Assembly (NCBI GenBank): GCA_963772375.1
Contig: CAVYXG010000004.1
Location: 434,001 to 498,000 of the forward strand
Direction of reading: 5' to 3'
DNA length: 64,000 nucleotides
Source of the DNA: DATBHM01 sp963772375
Lineage (GTDB): Bacteria > Actinomycetota > UBA4738 > JACQTL01
Part shown: in pieces, positions 51,232 to 60,257 of the stretch
Numbering within the stretch: the stretch's first letter is position 1
Layout: each line of letters opens with the position of its first letter
Notes under the pieces: generated by a model
Seen by the model: the letters and a program-made list of their open reading frames with translations, nothing else
Database searches by the model: none
What the model was told of the DNA's origin: nothing
Made by a program: the position numbers and the translations under genes

Positions 51232-53931
51232 TCAGCGCGGGCCGGAGACGTCGGAGCCAACCGACTGAGCATCGTCGCCGGGTTCGACCGAGGGGAGCCA
51301 CACGCGGAACGACGCGCCGCCGCCCTCGCGGTCCTCCACCCACGCCCGCCCGCCGTGCAGCTCGGCGAACTTCAGCACCAACGACAGCCCGACCCCGACG
51401 CCCGGCGCGTGGGACCGCGTCTGCGGCCCCTGGCGGAAGGGTTCGAAGATCGCGTCCTGCAGATGCGGCGGAACCCCCACGCCCGAGTCCTCCACCGCGA
51501 TCAGCACGCCTCCATCCGCCCGGCGCACGCGGACCCACACCCGCGTCCCGTCCGGTGTGTGGCGGATGGCGTTCGCCGCCAGGTTCTCGACGATCCGCTC
51601 GACCTTCGCGCCGTCCACCCACGCCACGGCCGGCTCGGCGTCGATCTCGACCGGACGCCCGCCGAGCGCCTCGCTCGACGCGATGACCTGGCGCGCCAGC
51701 TCGCCGACGTCCACGGCACGGCGGCGCGGTTCCACGATCCCCCGCGCCAGCCTGTCGAGGTCGAGCAGGTCCGACAGCAGCCGGTCGAGCTTCCGCGCGT
51801 TCGCCGCCAGGCGGTCCAGCAGCTCCTTGGCCCGGTCGTCCGCGATCGACACGTCGGGACGCTCCAGCGTCAGCGCGAACCCCAGGATCGCCGCGAGCGG
51901 CGTCCGCAGCTCGTGCGACACCGCCTCGAGGAACGTGTTCTTCATCTCGTCGAGCGCCAGCAGCCGCCGCGAGACCTCCTTCTCCCGTTCGAACGCCTCC
52001 CGAAGCGCCTCCTCGGCCCGTCGCCGCTCGGTGACGTCGACCATCACGCCGATCATCCCCGACGGCCGTCCGGAGCCGTCGGGCGAGCGGATCGCCGACA
52101 CCCGCGCGAACACGATCAGCGGCGATCCGGTCCGGCGGCGCACTTCGATGTCGCCCTCCCACGCCACGCCGCCCCGGACACCGTCGTTGACCGCCGCCGC
52201 GGCCTCCTCCGAGATCGGCAGGACGTCGCGGAACTTCCGACCCAGCACGTCCTGCGCCGGCCAGCCGTACAGCGTCGCGGCGAACGCGTTCCAGTACGTG
52301 ATGCGGTCCTCGGCGTCGGTCGCGACGACCGCGTTCTCTACGGAGTCCAGCAGGTGCGCCGAGAACCGCAGGCGTTCCTCCGCGCGGCGGCGTTCGGTGA
52401 TCTCCTGCTGCGACGCGGTGAACAGCCGAGCGTTGTCGAGCGCGATCGACGCGAGCTCCGCGAACCGCGACAGGACGCCGAGGTCCTCGGAGGTGAACGT
52501 CTGCCCGGGGGCGTCGTGCGACAGCCCGAGCACACCGATGACACGGTCCTCCGACGTGAGCGGAACGGCAGCGCCGGCGTGCATGATGCCGAGCGGGAAG
52601 TTGGGCGAGCGGCCCTCCCACTCGTCGTAGTCGGCGATCGAGAACGGCTCCCCCGTGTCCAGGACCCGCCCGGCGAGCCCCTCGCCGCGCTGCATCCGGA
52701 AGCCGACGTGCTCGGCGAAGACGCCCGTCCCGACCTGCACCTCGAGCGCGCCCCTGGCGTCGACGACGTAGATGTAGCCGTCGCCCGTGCCGAGCAGCGC
52801 GCCGGCGCGACCGACGATCGCCGCCAGCAGGTCCTGCGGATCGAGCCGGTTGACGAGGTTCAGGGTGGTCTCGTGCAGGGCCTCGAGGTACTCGGAGTGC
52901 AGGCGCAGGGAGCGCTCCGTCGCCTTCCGGTCGCTGATGTCGCGAACGACCACCTGGGCCGCCGCCTCGCCGTCGACCATGAACGGCGCCGCCGTGACCT
53001 CCACCTCGAACACCGTGCCGTCCACCCGGACGAACTTCTCCTCCAGAGGCGGCACCTCTCGCCCCTCGCGGAGCAGCTGCAGCCGCTGGAGCACCCGCGG
53101 CCGCGAGTCCGGGTGGACGAATTCCAGCACCGAGCGCCCCACCAGGTCGTCGACGCTCTTCGCCCGGAACATCCGAACCGCCCTGCTGTTGGCGAACGTG
53201 ACCACGCCGGCGCGATGCACGGCGATGGCGTCGGGCGAGAGCTCGACCAGGCGGCGGTACCGCTCCTCGGTCTCGCGGAGCACGGTCTCGCGACGGTCCC
53301 GTTCGATGGCCGCGCCGATGATGCCGGCGGCCGTCTTCAGCGCCCCGATCTCGGCCTGGGTCCACTCGCGTTCGATCACGCACTCGTCGAACCCCAGCAG
53401 GCCCCACCACTCCGTCCCCGCGAAGATCGGAACCATCGCGATCGAGCGGATGTCCTGCGGCTCCAGCACCTCGCGTTCGCTCGCGGGGAAGTCCCCGACG
53501 TGTCCGTGGATGGTGGTGCCGGCCGACAGTGTGGTGATCCACCGCTCCAGTGCGGGCAGGTACGGCACCCGCCGCAGGGCGGGGTTGTCGATCTGCGAGG
53601 TGATCCCCGGCGCCACCCATTCGGCCACCGGCCGGGTGGCCACCGCCTGGCCGGCCTCGATCTCGTTGTCGTACACGTAGCGCGGCTGACGCGGCCGCCT
53701 CGCCGAGCCCCTCGAGCGTTGCGGCGAGCTGGGGTTCCCACGCCGGCGAGGACAGGAACCGCTCCGCGGCGAGCGTGACGGCCTCGAGGATCGCTGCCGG
53801 CCGGCCGGGTCCGTCGGCCAGGCCGGGGGCGACGTCGTTCCCGCGGGGCTCGTCACCGGAGAGCGACGTCCGAGACCACGACCTCGTCGCGGTCCTCGCG
53901 CACGCTGCCGCCTGCGCCTCTCGGTACGCAT
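51232..53931 (-). CDS. Sensor histidine kinase, GAF-PAS-GAF-PAS-HisKA-HATPase
   Basis: An 899-residue cytosolic kinase from the ATG at 53931, which has GGGAGGGAC upstream. In order it has GAF-like (about 85-225), PAS with VLRETEERYRRLVELSPDA (about 230-350), GAF (about 375-530), PAS (about 545-660), HisKA with the phospho-histidine in EAVSHELRTPLAA, and HATPase with the N box NLAANAIRHTPDG and the G boxes VEDSGVGVP and GVGVGLSLV. The first 84 residues are Arg/Pro/Ser-rich and out of register with the homologous upstream copy, where the frame gives a normal sequence. The start therefore carries compensating frameshifts. A response regulator is not visible nearby. Confidence 0.85.
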   Translation of the reverse strand: MRTERRRRQRARGPRRGRGLGRRSPVTSPAGTTSPPAWPTDPAGRQRSSRPSRSPRSGSCPRRRGNPSSPQRSRGSARRPRQPRYVYDNEIEAGQAVATRPVAEWVAPGITSQIDNPALRRVPYLPALERWITTLSAGTTIHGHVGDFPASEREVLEPQDIRSIAMVPIFAGTEWWGLLGFDECVIEREWTQAEIGALKTAAGIIGAAIERDRRETVLRETEERYRRLVELSPDAIAVHRAGVVTFANSRAVRMFRAKSVDDLVGRSVLEFVHPDSRPRVLQRLQLLREGREVPPLEEKFVRVDGTVFEVEVTAAPFMVDGEAAAQVVVRDISDRKATERSLRLHSEYLEALHETTLNLVNRLDPQDLLAAIVGRAGALLGTGDGYIYVVDARGALEVQVGTGVFAEHVGFRMQRGEGLAGRVLDTGEPFSIADYDEWEGRSPNFPLGIMHAGAAVPLTSEDRVIGVLGLSHDAPGQTFTSEDLGVLSRFAELASIALDNARLFTASQQEITERRRAEERLRFSAHLLDSVENAVVATDAEDRITYWNAFAATLYGWPAQDVLGRKFRDVLPISEEAAAAVNDGVRGGVAWEGDIEVRRRTGSPLIVFARVSAIRSPDGSGRPSGMIGVMVDVTERRRAEEALREAFEREKEVSRRLLALDEMKNTFLEAVSHELRTPLAAILGFALTLERPDVSIADDRAKELLDRLAANARKLDRLLSDLLDLDRLARGIVEPRRRAVDVGELARQVIASSEALGGRPVEIDAEPAVAWVDGAKVERIVENLAANAIRHTPDGTRVWVRVRRADGGVLIAVEDSGVGVPPHLQDAIFEPFRQGPQTRSHAPGVGVGLSLVLKFAELHGGRAWVEDREGGGASFRVWLPSVEPGDDAQSVGSDVSGPR
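52758..53649. repeat. 892-bp perfect direct repeat, copy 1
   Basis: Identical to 54014-54905 at a constant offset of 1256 bp, by eye and by identical translations in two frames. It covers the first GAF, the PAS and the start of the second GAF of the histidine kinase. Sequences on both sides are only partly similar (a different second GAF on one side, diverged N-terminus and upstream DNA on the other). Confidence 0.85.
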
Positions 53932-53975
53932 GTCCCTCCCGTTATCGGCCACGAGCACGCTCCGAGTGGAGCACT

Positions 53976-55148
53976 CTAGATTGGCAGTTGATGGGGTTCG
54001 AGACCCACCCTGCCGTCGACGACGTAGATGTAGCCGTCGCCCGTGCCGAGCAGCGCGCCGGCGCGACCGACGATCGCCGCCAGCAGGTCCTGCGGATCGA
54101 GCCGGTTGACGAGGTTCAGGGTGGTCTCGTGCAGGGCCTCGAGGTACTCGGAGTGCAGGCGCAGGGAGCGCTCCGTCGCCTTCCGGTCGCTGATGTCGCG
54201 AACGACCACCTGGGCCGCCGCCTCGCCGTCGACCATGAACGGCGCCGCCGTGACCTCCACCTCGAACACCGTGCCGTCCACCCGGACGAACTTCTCCTCC
54301 AGAGGCGGCACCTCTCGCCCCTCGCGGAGCAGCTGCAGCCGCTGGAGCACCCGCGGCCGCGAGTCCGGGTGGACGAATTCCAGCACCGAGCGCCCCACCA
54401 GGTCGTCGACGCTCTTCGCCCGGAACATCCGAACCGCCCTGCTGTTGGCGAACGTGACCACGCCGGCGCGATGCACGGCGATGGCGTCGGGCGAGAGCTC
54501 GACCAGGCGGCGGTACCGCTCCTCGGTCTCGCGGAGCACGGTCTCGCGACGGTCCCGTTCGATGGCCGCGCCGATGATGCCGGCGGCCGTCTTCAGCGCC
54601 CCGATCTCGGCCTGGGTCCACTCGCGTTCGATCACGCACTCGTCGAACCCCAGCAGGCCCCACCACTCCGTCCCCGCGAAGATCGGAACCATCGCGATCG
54701 AGCGGATGTCCTGCGGCTCCAGCACCTCGCGTTCGCTCGCGGGGAAGTCCCCGACGTGTCCGTGGATGGTGGTGCCGGCCGACAGTGTGGTGATCCACCG
54801 CTCCAGTGCGGGCAGGTACGGCACCCGCCGCAGGGCGGGGTTGTCGATCTGCGAGGTGATCCCCGGCGCCACCCATTCGGCCACCGGCCGGGTGGCCACC
54901 GCCTGACCTGCCTCGATCTCGTTGTCGTACACGTATGCGCGGCTGACCGCGGCCGCCTCGCCGAGCCCTTCGAGCGTTGCGGCGAGCTGTTGCTCCCACT
55001 CCGGCGACGAGAGGAACCGCTCCGCAGCGAGCGTGACCGCCTCGAGGATGGCCGCCGGCCGGCCGGGGTCGTCACCGGGAGCGACGTCCGAGACCACGAC
55101 CTCGCGGTCGTCGCGCACGCTGCCGCCTGCGCCCCTGTCGGTACGCAT
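53976..55148 (-). CDS. Truncated histidine kinase sensor part (GAF-PAS, no kinase domain)
   Basis: A 390-residue copy of the N-terminal sensor part. It begins at the ATG at 55148 with GGGAGGGAC upstream. It has a normal N-terminus (LAAERFLSSPEWEQQLAATL), the GAF and PAS domains, and the first part of the second GAF up to YIYVVD. It then ends with 12 unrelated residues and a stop. There is no HisKA or HATPase. It may be a decayed or partly duplicated gene, a free-standing signal-binding protein, or an assembly artefact. It is 114 bp downstream of the STAS genes, probably in the same leftward run. Confidence 0.75.
   Translation of the reverse strand: MRTDRGAGGSVRDDREVVVSDVAPGDDPGRPAAILEAVTLAAERFLSSPEWEQQLAATLEGLGEAAAVSRAYVYDNEIEAGQAVATRPVAEWVAPGITSQIDNPALRRVPYLPALERWITTLSAGTTIHGHVGDFPASEREVLEPQDIRSIAMVPIFAGTEWWGLLGFDECVIEREWTQAEIGALKTAAGIIGAAIERDRRETVLRETEERYRRLVELSPDAIAVHRAGVVTFANSRAVRMFRAKSVDDLVGRSVLEFVHPDSRPRVLQRLQLLREGREVPPLEEKFVRVDGTVFEVEVTAAPFMVDGEAAAQVVVRDISDRKATERSLRLHSEYLEALHETTLNLVNRLDPQDLLAAIVGRAGALLGTGDGYIYVVDGRVGLEPHQLPI
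54014..54905. repeat. 892-bp perfect direct repeat, copy 2
   Basis: The partner of 52758-53649, with which it shares every base I could compare. The first mismatches occur just outside both ends (G to A after 54905, and G to C before 54014). Confidence 0.85.
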
Positions 55149-55262
55149 GTCCCTCCCGTTATCGGCCGAATGCACGTCCGGGTGGAGCAATGCCGATTCG
55201 ACAGGTGGGGGGCCTGTCGCGTGACGCGGGCGGGCTCGTTCAACGAGGTGCCCGATGGATGG

Positions 55263-55619
55263 TCACGCGTCGAGCGCGGCCAGGGCCTGTTCCTCCGTGT
55301 CGAACACCCCGATCGCCTCGTCGAGGCGTGTGAGCATGAAGATCTGGCGGTAGTGGTCGGTGAGCCCCAGCGCCATCAGTCGCTGTCGCTGGCGGTTCGC
55401 CCGGACCAGCAGCGTCACCAGCAGCCCGATCCCGCCACTGTTCATGTACTCGAGGCCGGCGAAGTTCAGGATCACCGCGCGCGTGTCCTCGGTGGTGGCG
55501 CGGGCGAACGCGTCCATGAGCACGGGCTCGCTCGCCCCCGTGATCTCGCCGGTGATGTCAACGACCGCCACGCCGTCCGCCGCGGGTCGCACGTCCATGG
55601 TCAGCAGTCCCCGTTCCAC
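55263..55619 (-). CDS. STAS-domain anti-anti-sigma factor
   Basis: A 118-residue STAS domain protein. The pattern is standard: strand VAVVDITGEIT, a helix, ILNFAGLEYMNSGGIGLLVTL with the phosphorylatable serine in MNSGG, and a late GLTDHYRQIFMLTRL. Such proteins bind an anti-sigma kinase when unphosphorylated. The GTG at 55619 has GGAAG upstream; an ATG at 55598 is also possible. It lies just after another STAS gene and the RsbU-RsbW fusion, all in one leftward order, so it is probably a partner in the same switch. Confidence 0.88.
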   Translation of the reverse strand: MERGLLTMDVRPAADGVAVVDITGEITGASEPVLMDAFARATTEDTRAVILNFAGLEYMNSGGIGLLVTLLVRANRQRQRLMALGLTDHYRQIFMLTRLDEAIGVFDTEEQALAALDA

Positions 55620-55635
55620 TCGGCTTCCTTCCCCC

Positions 55636-55983
55636 TCATGCGCCCGCCAGCGCCTCGTGTTCGTCCGCGTAGATGGGCATGAAGTCCGACAGCCTCGTCA
55701 CTTGGAAGATCTCGCGGTAGTGGCCGGACAGCCCGCAGGCCACGACCTTGGTCTTGTCCCGGCGGGCCTCGGCCAGGACGCCGACGATCAGCGCGATGCC
55801 CGTGGAGTTGATGTAGCCGACCGCCCCGAAGTCGAGCAGCACGGTGGTCGCCCCGGTGGCGGCCGCCTCCTGGTAGCCGGCCCGGAGGGCCGACTCCGCC
55901 GATCCGTCCACGTCGCCGGACAGCTCGACGACCGCGACGCCGTTCTTCGTCCGAACCCGAGCCGAGAGCGCCTGGAGGTTCAT
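55636..55983 (-). CDS. STAS-domain anti-anti-sigma factor
   Basis: A 115-residue STAS domain protein related to the next one downstream. It has VAVVELSGDVD, the YINSTGIALIVGV helix with the likely phospho-serine, and GLSGHYREIFQVTRLSDF. Its ATG overlaps the stop of the RsbU-RsbW fusion gene by four bases (ATGA), which shows tight coupling. The next STAS gene begins 16 bp later. With the phosphatase-kinase fusion it makes a complete partner-switching set. Confidence 0.88.
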   Translation of the reverse strand: MNLQALSARVRTKNGVAVVELSGDVDGSAESALRAGYQEAAATGATTVLLDFGAVGYINSTGIALIVGVLAEARRDKTKVVACGLSGHYREIFQVTRLSDFMPIYADEHEALAGA

Positions 55984-57704
55984 CGGTCATCCTCCTTCCG
56001 CCGGAGGACCAGCTCGACCGTGTGCTGCCCCTCCTCCGTCGTCACGTTCATCTCGTCCACCATGTGCCGGATGAGGAACATCCCCCACCCCCGGGGGGTC
56101 TGCCGGCCCTCGAGCTTGGCCTCGAGGTCCGGCTCCTCGTGGTCGTCCTCCTGGCCGGTGCCGAGGTCGGTGATCCGGACGACCAGCCGGTCGGGCCAGA
56201 TCGAGACCTCGACGTCCACCGGCAGGTCGTCGCGGTACTCGTTGCCGTGCTCCATGGCGTTCATCGACGCCTCGGCGACGGCGGTCTTGAGCCGCTCCGC
56301 CTGGTCCGCGGTGAGCCAGGAACCCTCGACCATCTCGGCCACGCGCTCGCTGGCGGCGCGCTCCCCGCCCAGCTCGCTCGGCAGCGAAAACCGCACGATC
56401 TGCCGGCTGGTGGGCGCGTCCGGCGAGTCGCCGCCGTCCTTGGCGGCGGGGGCCGGCGGATCCGCGGCGGCCGGGGCCGGCGGGTCGAACAAGGGCGCCG
56501 GGGCCTTCGCGGGCGCCGGGGGCTTCGAGGCGGCAACGTCCGCCGAGCAGGCCAGCGTCACGATCGTGACGTCGTCCTCCTGTTCCCAGTCGGCCCCGGT
56601 GAACGCGGCCAAGTCGCCCAGGATCCGGTCGAGCAGGTTGGCCCCGCCCCGGTGCGTCGACATCCGCTCGCGCAGGCGGGGGAACCCGAACATCTCCCCG
56701 TGCGGGTCGTGCGCCTCGACCAGGCCGTCCGAGGAGAACAGCACCGTGTCGCCCTTCCCCAGCGACCCCTCGGCCTCCTCGTACTCCATGCCCTCGAGCA
56801 GTCCGAGCGGCATCCCGGTGGCCCGGAACTCGTCGACGTGCCCATCGGGTCGCCGCACGTACGGCAGGTCGTGTCCGGCGTTCGCGAAGCGGAACGCCCC
56901 CGTGGAGGGGTCGAGCAGCCCGTACAGGCAGGTGACGAACATGTTCCTCGGCATGTCGGGGACCAGGATGTCGTTCACGCGCGCGAGGACCGCGCCCGGC
57001 GAGGGGTTCGCGGACGCCGTCGTCCGCACGACCGAACGCGTCGCGGCCATCACCAGCGCGGCGGGGACGCCCTTGTCGGTGACGTCGCCGATCACGATGC
57101 CCAGCCGGCCGTCGGGGAACTCGATGAAGTCGTAGAAGTCGCCGCCGACCGTCCGGGCCGGCCGGTAATACGCGGCCACCTCCCAGCCCGCGATCTCCGG
57201 GGTGGACTTCGGGAGGAAGTTCTGCTGGATCAGCTGCGCGACCTGGAGCTCGTGCTCGATGCGCTCGCGCTGGCGGGCCTCTGCCTGCTGCTCCCGGACG
57301 AGCTGCGCGACGCGAACCGCCGGCGCGGCCTGCGCCGCGAGGTTCTCGAGCAGCTTCCGGTCGTCGCTCGAGTACTCCTGTTCGGACAGGCGGGGGCCGA
57401 GGTTCAGCAGGCCGATCAGCTCGCCCTGGGTGACCAGGGGGACGATGAGCTTCAGGCCCTGCGCACGCATCTCTTCCAGCGCGGGCGAGTCCAGCGTGAG
57501 CTTGTCGATGTCGACCGGCCCGGCCGCCGTCTGCAGGTGGGCGAGGAGCGGGTCGTCGGGTGCGATGTCGAGCTCGAGCGCGGCCGGCTCGTCCGCCGCC
57601 TTCGATTCGACCGCGTCCGGCGACGGCTCGGACCCGTCGGCGGGCTTGCGGCCGCGTTCGGCCTTGCGGTCCTTGCGTCGAACCCTCGTCAGGATGGTCG
57701 CCAT
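55980..57704 (-). CDS. RsbU-RsbW fusion: GAF, PP2C phosphatase and anti-sigma kinase domain
   Basis: A 574-residue protein. Residues 50-137 form a GAF-like domain (LKLIVPLVTQGELIGLLNLG). A coiled segment leads into an RsbU/SpoIIE-type PP2C domain (about 185-395), with metal aspartates in VGGDFYDF and GDVTDKG and a later AGHDLP. After a Pro/Ala-rich linker (about 400-440) comes a HATPase_c_2 domain of the RsbW kind, with the N box AVAEASMNAMEHGNEY, G1 ITDLGTG and RGWGMFLIRHMVDEM. The ATG at 57704 has AAAGGAG six bases upstream. One polypeptide thus carries both the phosphatase and the kinase for the STAS proteins that follow. Confidence 0.9.
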   Translation of the reverse strand: MATILTRVRRKDRKAERGRKPADGSEPSPDAVESKAADEPAALELDIAPDDPLLAHLQTAAGPVDIDKLTLDSPALEEMRAQGLKLIVPLVTQGELIGLLNLGPRLSEQEYSSDDRKLLENLAAQAAPAVRVAQLVREQQAEARQRERIEHELQVAQLIQQNFLPKSTPEIAGWEVAAYYRPARTVGGDFYDFIEFPDGRLGIVIGDVTDKGVPAALVMAATRSVVRTTASANPSPGAVLARVNDILVPDMPRNMFVTCLYGLLDPSTGAFRFANAGHDLPYVRRPDGHVDEFRATGMPLGLLEGMEYEEAEGSLGKGDTVLFSSDGLVEAHDPHGEMFGFPRLRERMSTHRGGANLLDRILGDLAAFTGADWEQEDDVTIVTLACSADVAASKPPAPAKAPAPLFDPPAPAAADPPAPAAKDGGDSPDAPTSRQIVRFSLPSELGGERAASERVAEMVEGSWLTADQAERLKTAVAEASMNAMEHGNEYRDDLPVDVEVSIWPDRLVVRITDLGTGQEDDHEEPDLEAKLEGRQTPRGWGMFLIRHMVDEMNVTTEEGQHTVELVLRRKEDDR

Positions 57705-57771
57705 GTCGGCTCCTTTGTAGCGGGCGGGCGTTCCGGAACCGTTACGAACCGCTCCCGCACTGGATGTTTTC

Positions 57772-58971
57772 TCACGAGTCAACCCCTCGAATCCAGACCC
57801 CCACCCGTTCCGGCTGCACCGTGCGCTCGGCGGTGGCTCCCAGCATGCGTCGCAGCTCATCGACGTCGACCTCGTCCCGGAGCCGCGATCCGAACTCGGT
57901 GAGCACCCGTTCGGCGTCGTACCGGCGGCGGTAGAACCGGCGGTCGATCAGCGCCTGGATCCGGCGCCGGGCGGGCCCGGCGAGCGCCGCGACCACCAGG
58001 GTGGCGCCGGCGATGAGGACGGGGCTGCTCGCCCGTCCGATCGCGGAGCCGATCCCCACGACGATCGCCGCGTACAGGCCCACCAGGACGGCCGTGAGGA
58101 TCGCGTAGACGATCGTGCGGTTGACCACGCGGCCGAGGTCGTACAGGCGATAACGGAACACCGCGATCCCCACCCCGATCGCCACGCCCGCGAACCCCAC
58201 GCACGAGACGATGCCGCCCACGATGCCCACGACGGCCTCCGGGTGCGCCGCGTCCGAGCCCAGCACGTTGGCCGCCAGGCCAACTGCCGCGACGGTGTAG
58301 CCCGCCGTGAACCACGAGAGCTGGAGCCGCAGGACGCCGGTCGAGCGCCGGAACCGCCGGATCTGGCCGACGACACACACCACCATGAGCACGAAGGCCA
58401 CTCCGAAGGCGATGGACTGGACCGCCTGCGCGATCCCCGGACCGCCGTGGAGCCCGAGCGGGTTCGCGACACGCACGCCGGGGGCGACCGTCTCGATCGA
58501 CGGCACCAGCGCCCCGCTGACGAGCAGCACGACCATGTCGACGACGGCCGCGCCGACGACCAGCCGCCACCGCCGCGAGCCGAGACGGCCCTGGGGGAAG
58601 ATCGGCAGCAGGAAGGTGGCGAGCGGGATGAACGAGACCGTCCAGACCCAGCTGGTGAGCCAGTAGGCCCAGTCCTCCCCGCCGAGCGACGGCCGCGTGA
58701 CGAGCGCCGCGTATCCGTACACGCCCGCTCCGAGCGTCATCGCCCCGCCAACCCCCACGAGCAGCATCACCCACCCGACCGGGTTCCCTGGACGGCGCGA
58801 CGCGATGAGCGCTCCCACGGGGGGAAACGCGATCGCGATGCCCGGGAACGGGAACGTGAGCGACGCCAGGACCCCGTCGGTGAGTCCCCAGAGCACGAGC
58901 GACGCCAGGGCGACCAGGACCGAGAGCCCGGCCACGGTCCACGCCAGGGCGGAGACGGCCCGGCGCCTCAC
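57772..58971 (-). CDS. Multi-TM sensor-like protein, paralog 1 of a tandem array
   Basis: A 399-residue protein with about ten hydrophobic segments, then a conserved C-terminal tail. The tail contains RYRLYDLGRVVNRTIVYAIL, two more helices, and the cytosolic RRRIQALIDRRFYRRRYDAERVL. It ends with the QPERVGVWIR motif shared by all six members. The GTG at 58971 overlaps the stop of paralog 2. This protein type resembles the membrane part of sensor histidine kinases but has no kinase domain. It is nearest to the RsbU-RsbW fusion (67 bp away) and may pass a signal to it. Confidence 0.8.
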   Translation of the reverse strand: MRRRAVSALAWTVAGLSVLVALASLVLWGLTDGVLASLTFPFPGIAIAFPPVGALIASRRPGNPVGWVMLLVGVGGAMTLGAGVYGYAALVTRPSLGGEDWAYWLTSWVWTVSFIPLATFLLPIFPQGRLGSRRWRLVVGAAVVDMVVLLVSGALVPSIETVAPGVRVANPLGLHGGPGIAQAVQSIAFGVAFVLMVVCVVGQIRRFRRSTGVLRLQLSWFTAGYTVAAVGLAANVLGSDAAHPEAVVGIVGGIVSCVGFAGVAIGVGIAVFRYRLYDLGRVVNRTIVYAILTAVLVGLYAAIVVGIGSAIGRASSPVLIAGATLVVAALAGPARRRIQALIDRRFYRRRYDAERVLTEFGSRLRDEVDVDELRRMLGATAERTVQPERVGVWIRGVDS

Positions 58972-60257
58972 GCCGTCTCTCCGGACCGTCGGATCCACAC
59001 CGAGACGCTGCTCGGCTGCACCGCCTGCGTGACCGTGGCTTGCAGCTCGGTGGAGAGGGCGCCCAGGTCGAGCTGGTCCCGGAGCAACGAGGCGAACGCA
59101 CCCAGGACGCGCTCGGCGTCGTACCTGCGCCGGTACAGGCGGCGGTCGATGCCGGTCTGCAGGCGGCGCCGGAGCGGCCGGAACAGGGCAGCCACCAGCA
59201 GGGTCGCCCCGGCGATCAGCACCGGGTTCTCGCTCCGGCCGGTCAGGGTTCCGATGCCGACCACGATCAGGGCGTACACGCCGACCAGCAGCGCGGTGAG
59301 CAGGAAGTACGACACCGTTCGGCTGATGATCCGGTCGATGTCGTACAGGTGGTAGCGCAGGATGGCCACGCCGATGGAGACCGGGATCAGCAGGAACGCG
59401 ATGATGGCCAGGTTCTGCAGCAAAGACAGCCACCACGGGTCGACGGTCTGACCCCAGTTCGCCAGGGAGAGCAGATCGGCCAGCGCATAGAGCCCCACGC
59501 CGAGCGCCGCCGCGGTGGCCAGCCACTTGAGCTGGAGGCGTTCGAACCCACGCGAGCGCCGGAACCGCACGATCAGCGAGGCCACTGACAGGACCATGCA
59601 GAGGGGGATCAACGGCAGGACGACCGGGAGCAGCGCGCTGATGGCCGGCACGGCGAGCGGATTGGTCATCCCCTTCGGCGCGCCGGCGAGGCTCTCGGAG
59701 AGGTCGGCCGTCGTGCACATGAACGCGATGAACACCGCGGTCATCGCGAACAGCGTCAGCCAGAGCACCCAGTTCCACCGCTTCGACGGCGGGCGCCCGT
59801 CGGGGAAAAGCAGGAGCAGCAGCGTCGCGATGGGAACGACGACCGGGTCCCAGGTGGGCCCGTTGATCGCGGCCGCGACGTCCGCGCCTGGCAGCGCTCC
59901 CGGGTTCGTGAGGAGGCCGTAGGTCGCGTAGCTGCCGACCACCGAGCCGAACCCGGCGGCCAGCCCGATCCCGAGCAGCACCCAGACGACGGAGTTCCGG
60001 GGCTGTCGCCGGGCGACGACGATCCCCGTGATGGGGAACACGAGCAGCGGAAGGTCGAAAGCGAGCGCACCGGCGGCGCTGTCGGTGCCTCTCGATCCGT
60101 TCACGGCCAGCATGACCCAGCCGATCGCCTCCATGACCAACGCCGCGACGAACGCCGCGACCGCCCACCTGCGCCACCGGCGATCGGCCGCCTCCACTCC
60201 GGGGTCGACATTCGTGCGGACCGGCCCGGCTTCCGTCGCGGCGGGGACTGCCGTCAC
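58968..60257 (-). CDS. Multi-TM sensor-like protein, paralog 2
   Basis: A 429-residue paralog. After a 30-residue charged N-terminus there are about ten hydrophobic segments. Conserved points are VARRQPRNSVVWVLLGIGL, LLLLFPDGRPPSKRW, FRRSRGFERLQLKWL, and the shared tail RYHLYDIDRIISRTVSY. The tail ends with RRLYRRRYDAERVLGAF and QPSSVSVWIRR. The GTG at 60257 overlaps the stop of paralog 3. The ligand or stimulus is unknown. Confidence 0.8.
   Translation of the reverse strand: MTAVPAATEAGPVRTNVDPGVEAADRRWRRWAVAAFVAALVMEAIGWVMLAVNGSRGTDSAAGALAFDLPLLVFPITGIVVARRQPRNSVVWVLLGIGLAAGFGSVVGSYATYGLLTNPGALPGADVAAAINGPTWDPVVVPIATLLLLLFPDGRPPSKRWNWVLWLTLFAMTAVFIAFMCTTADLSESLAGAPKGMTNPLAVPAISALLPVVLPLIPLCMVLSVASLIVRFRRSRGFERLQLKWLATAAALGVGLYALADLLSLANWGQTVDPWWLSLLQNLAIIAFLLIPVSIGVAILRYHLYDIDRIISRTVSYFLLTALLVGVYALIVVGIGTLTGRSENPVLIAGATLLVAALFRPLRRRLQTGIDRRLYRRRYDAERVLGAFASLLRDQLDLGALSTELQATVTQAVQPSSVSVWIRRSGETA

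Noticed and set aside
52787..54906. Two identical plus-strand frames of about 290 codons opposite the kinase repeats
   Set aside because: They are antisense to the conserved GAF and PAS domains. Their identity follows from the DNA repeat.
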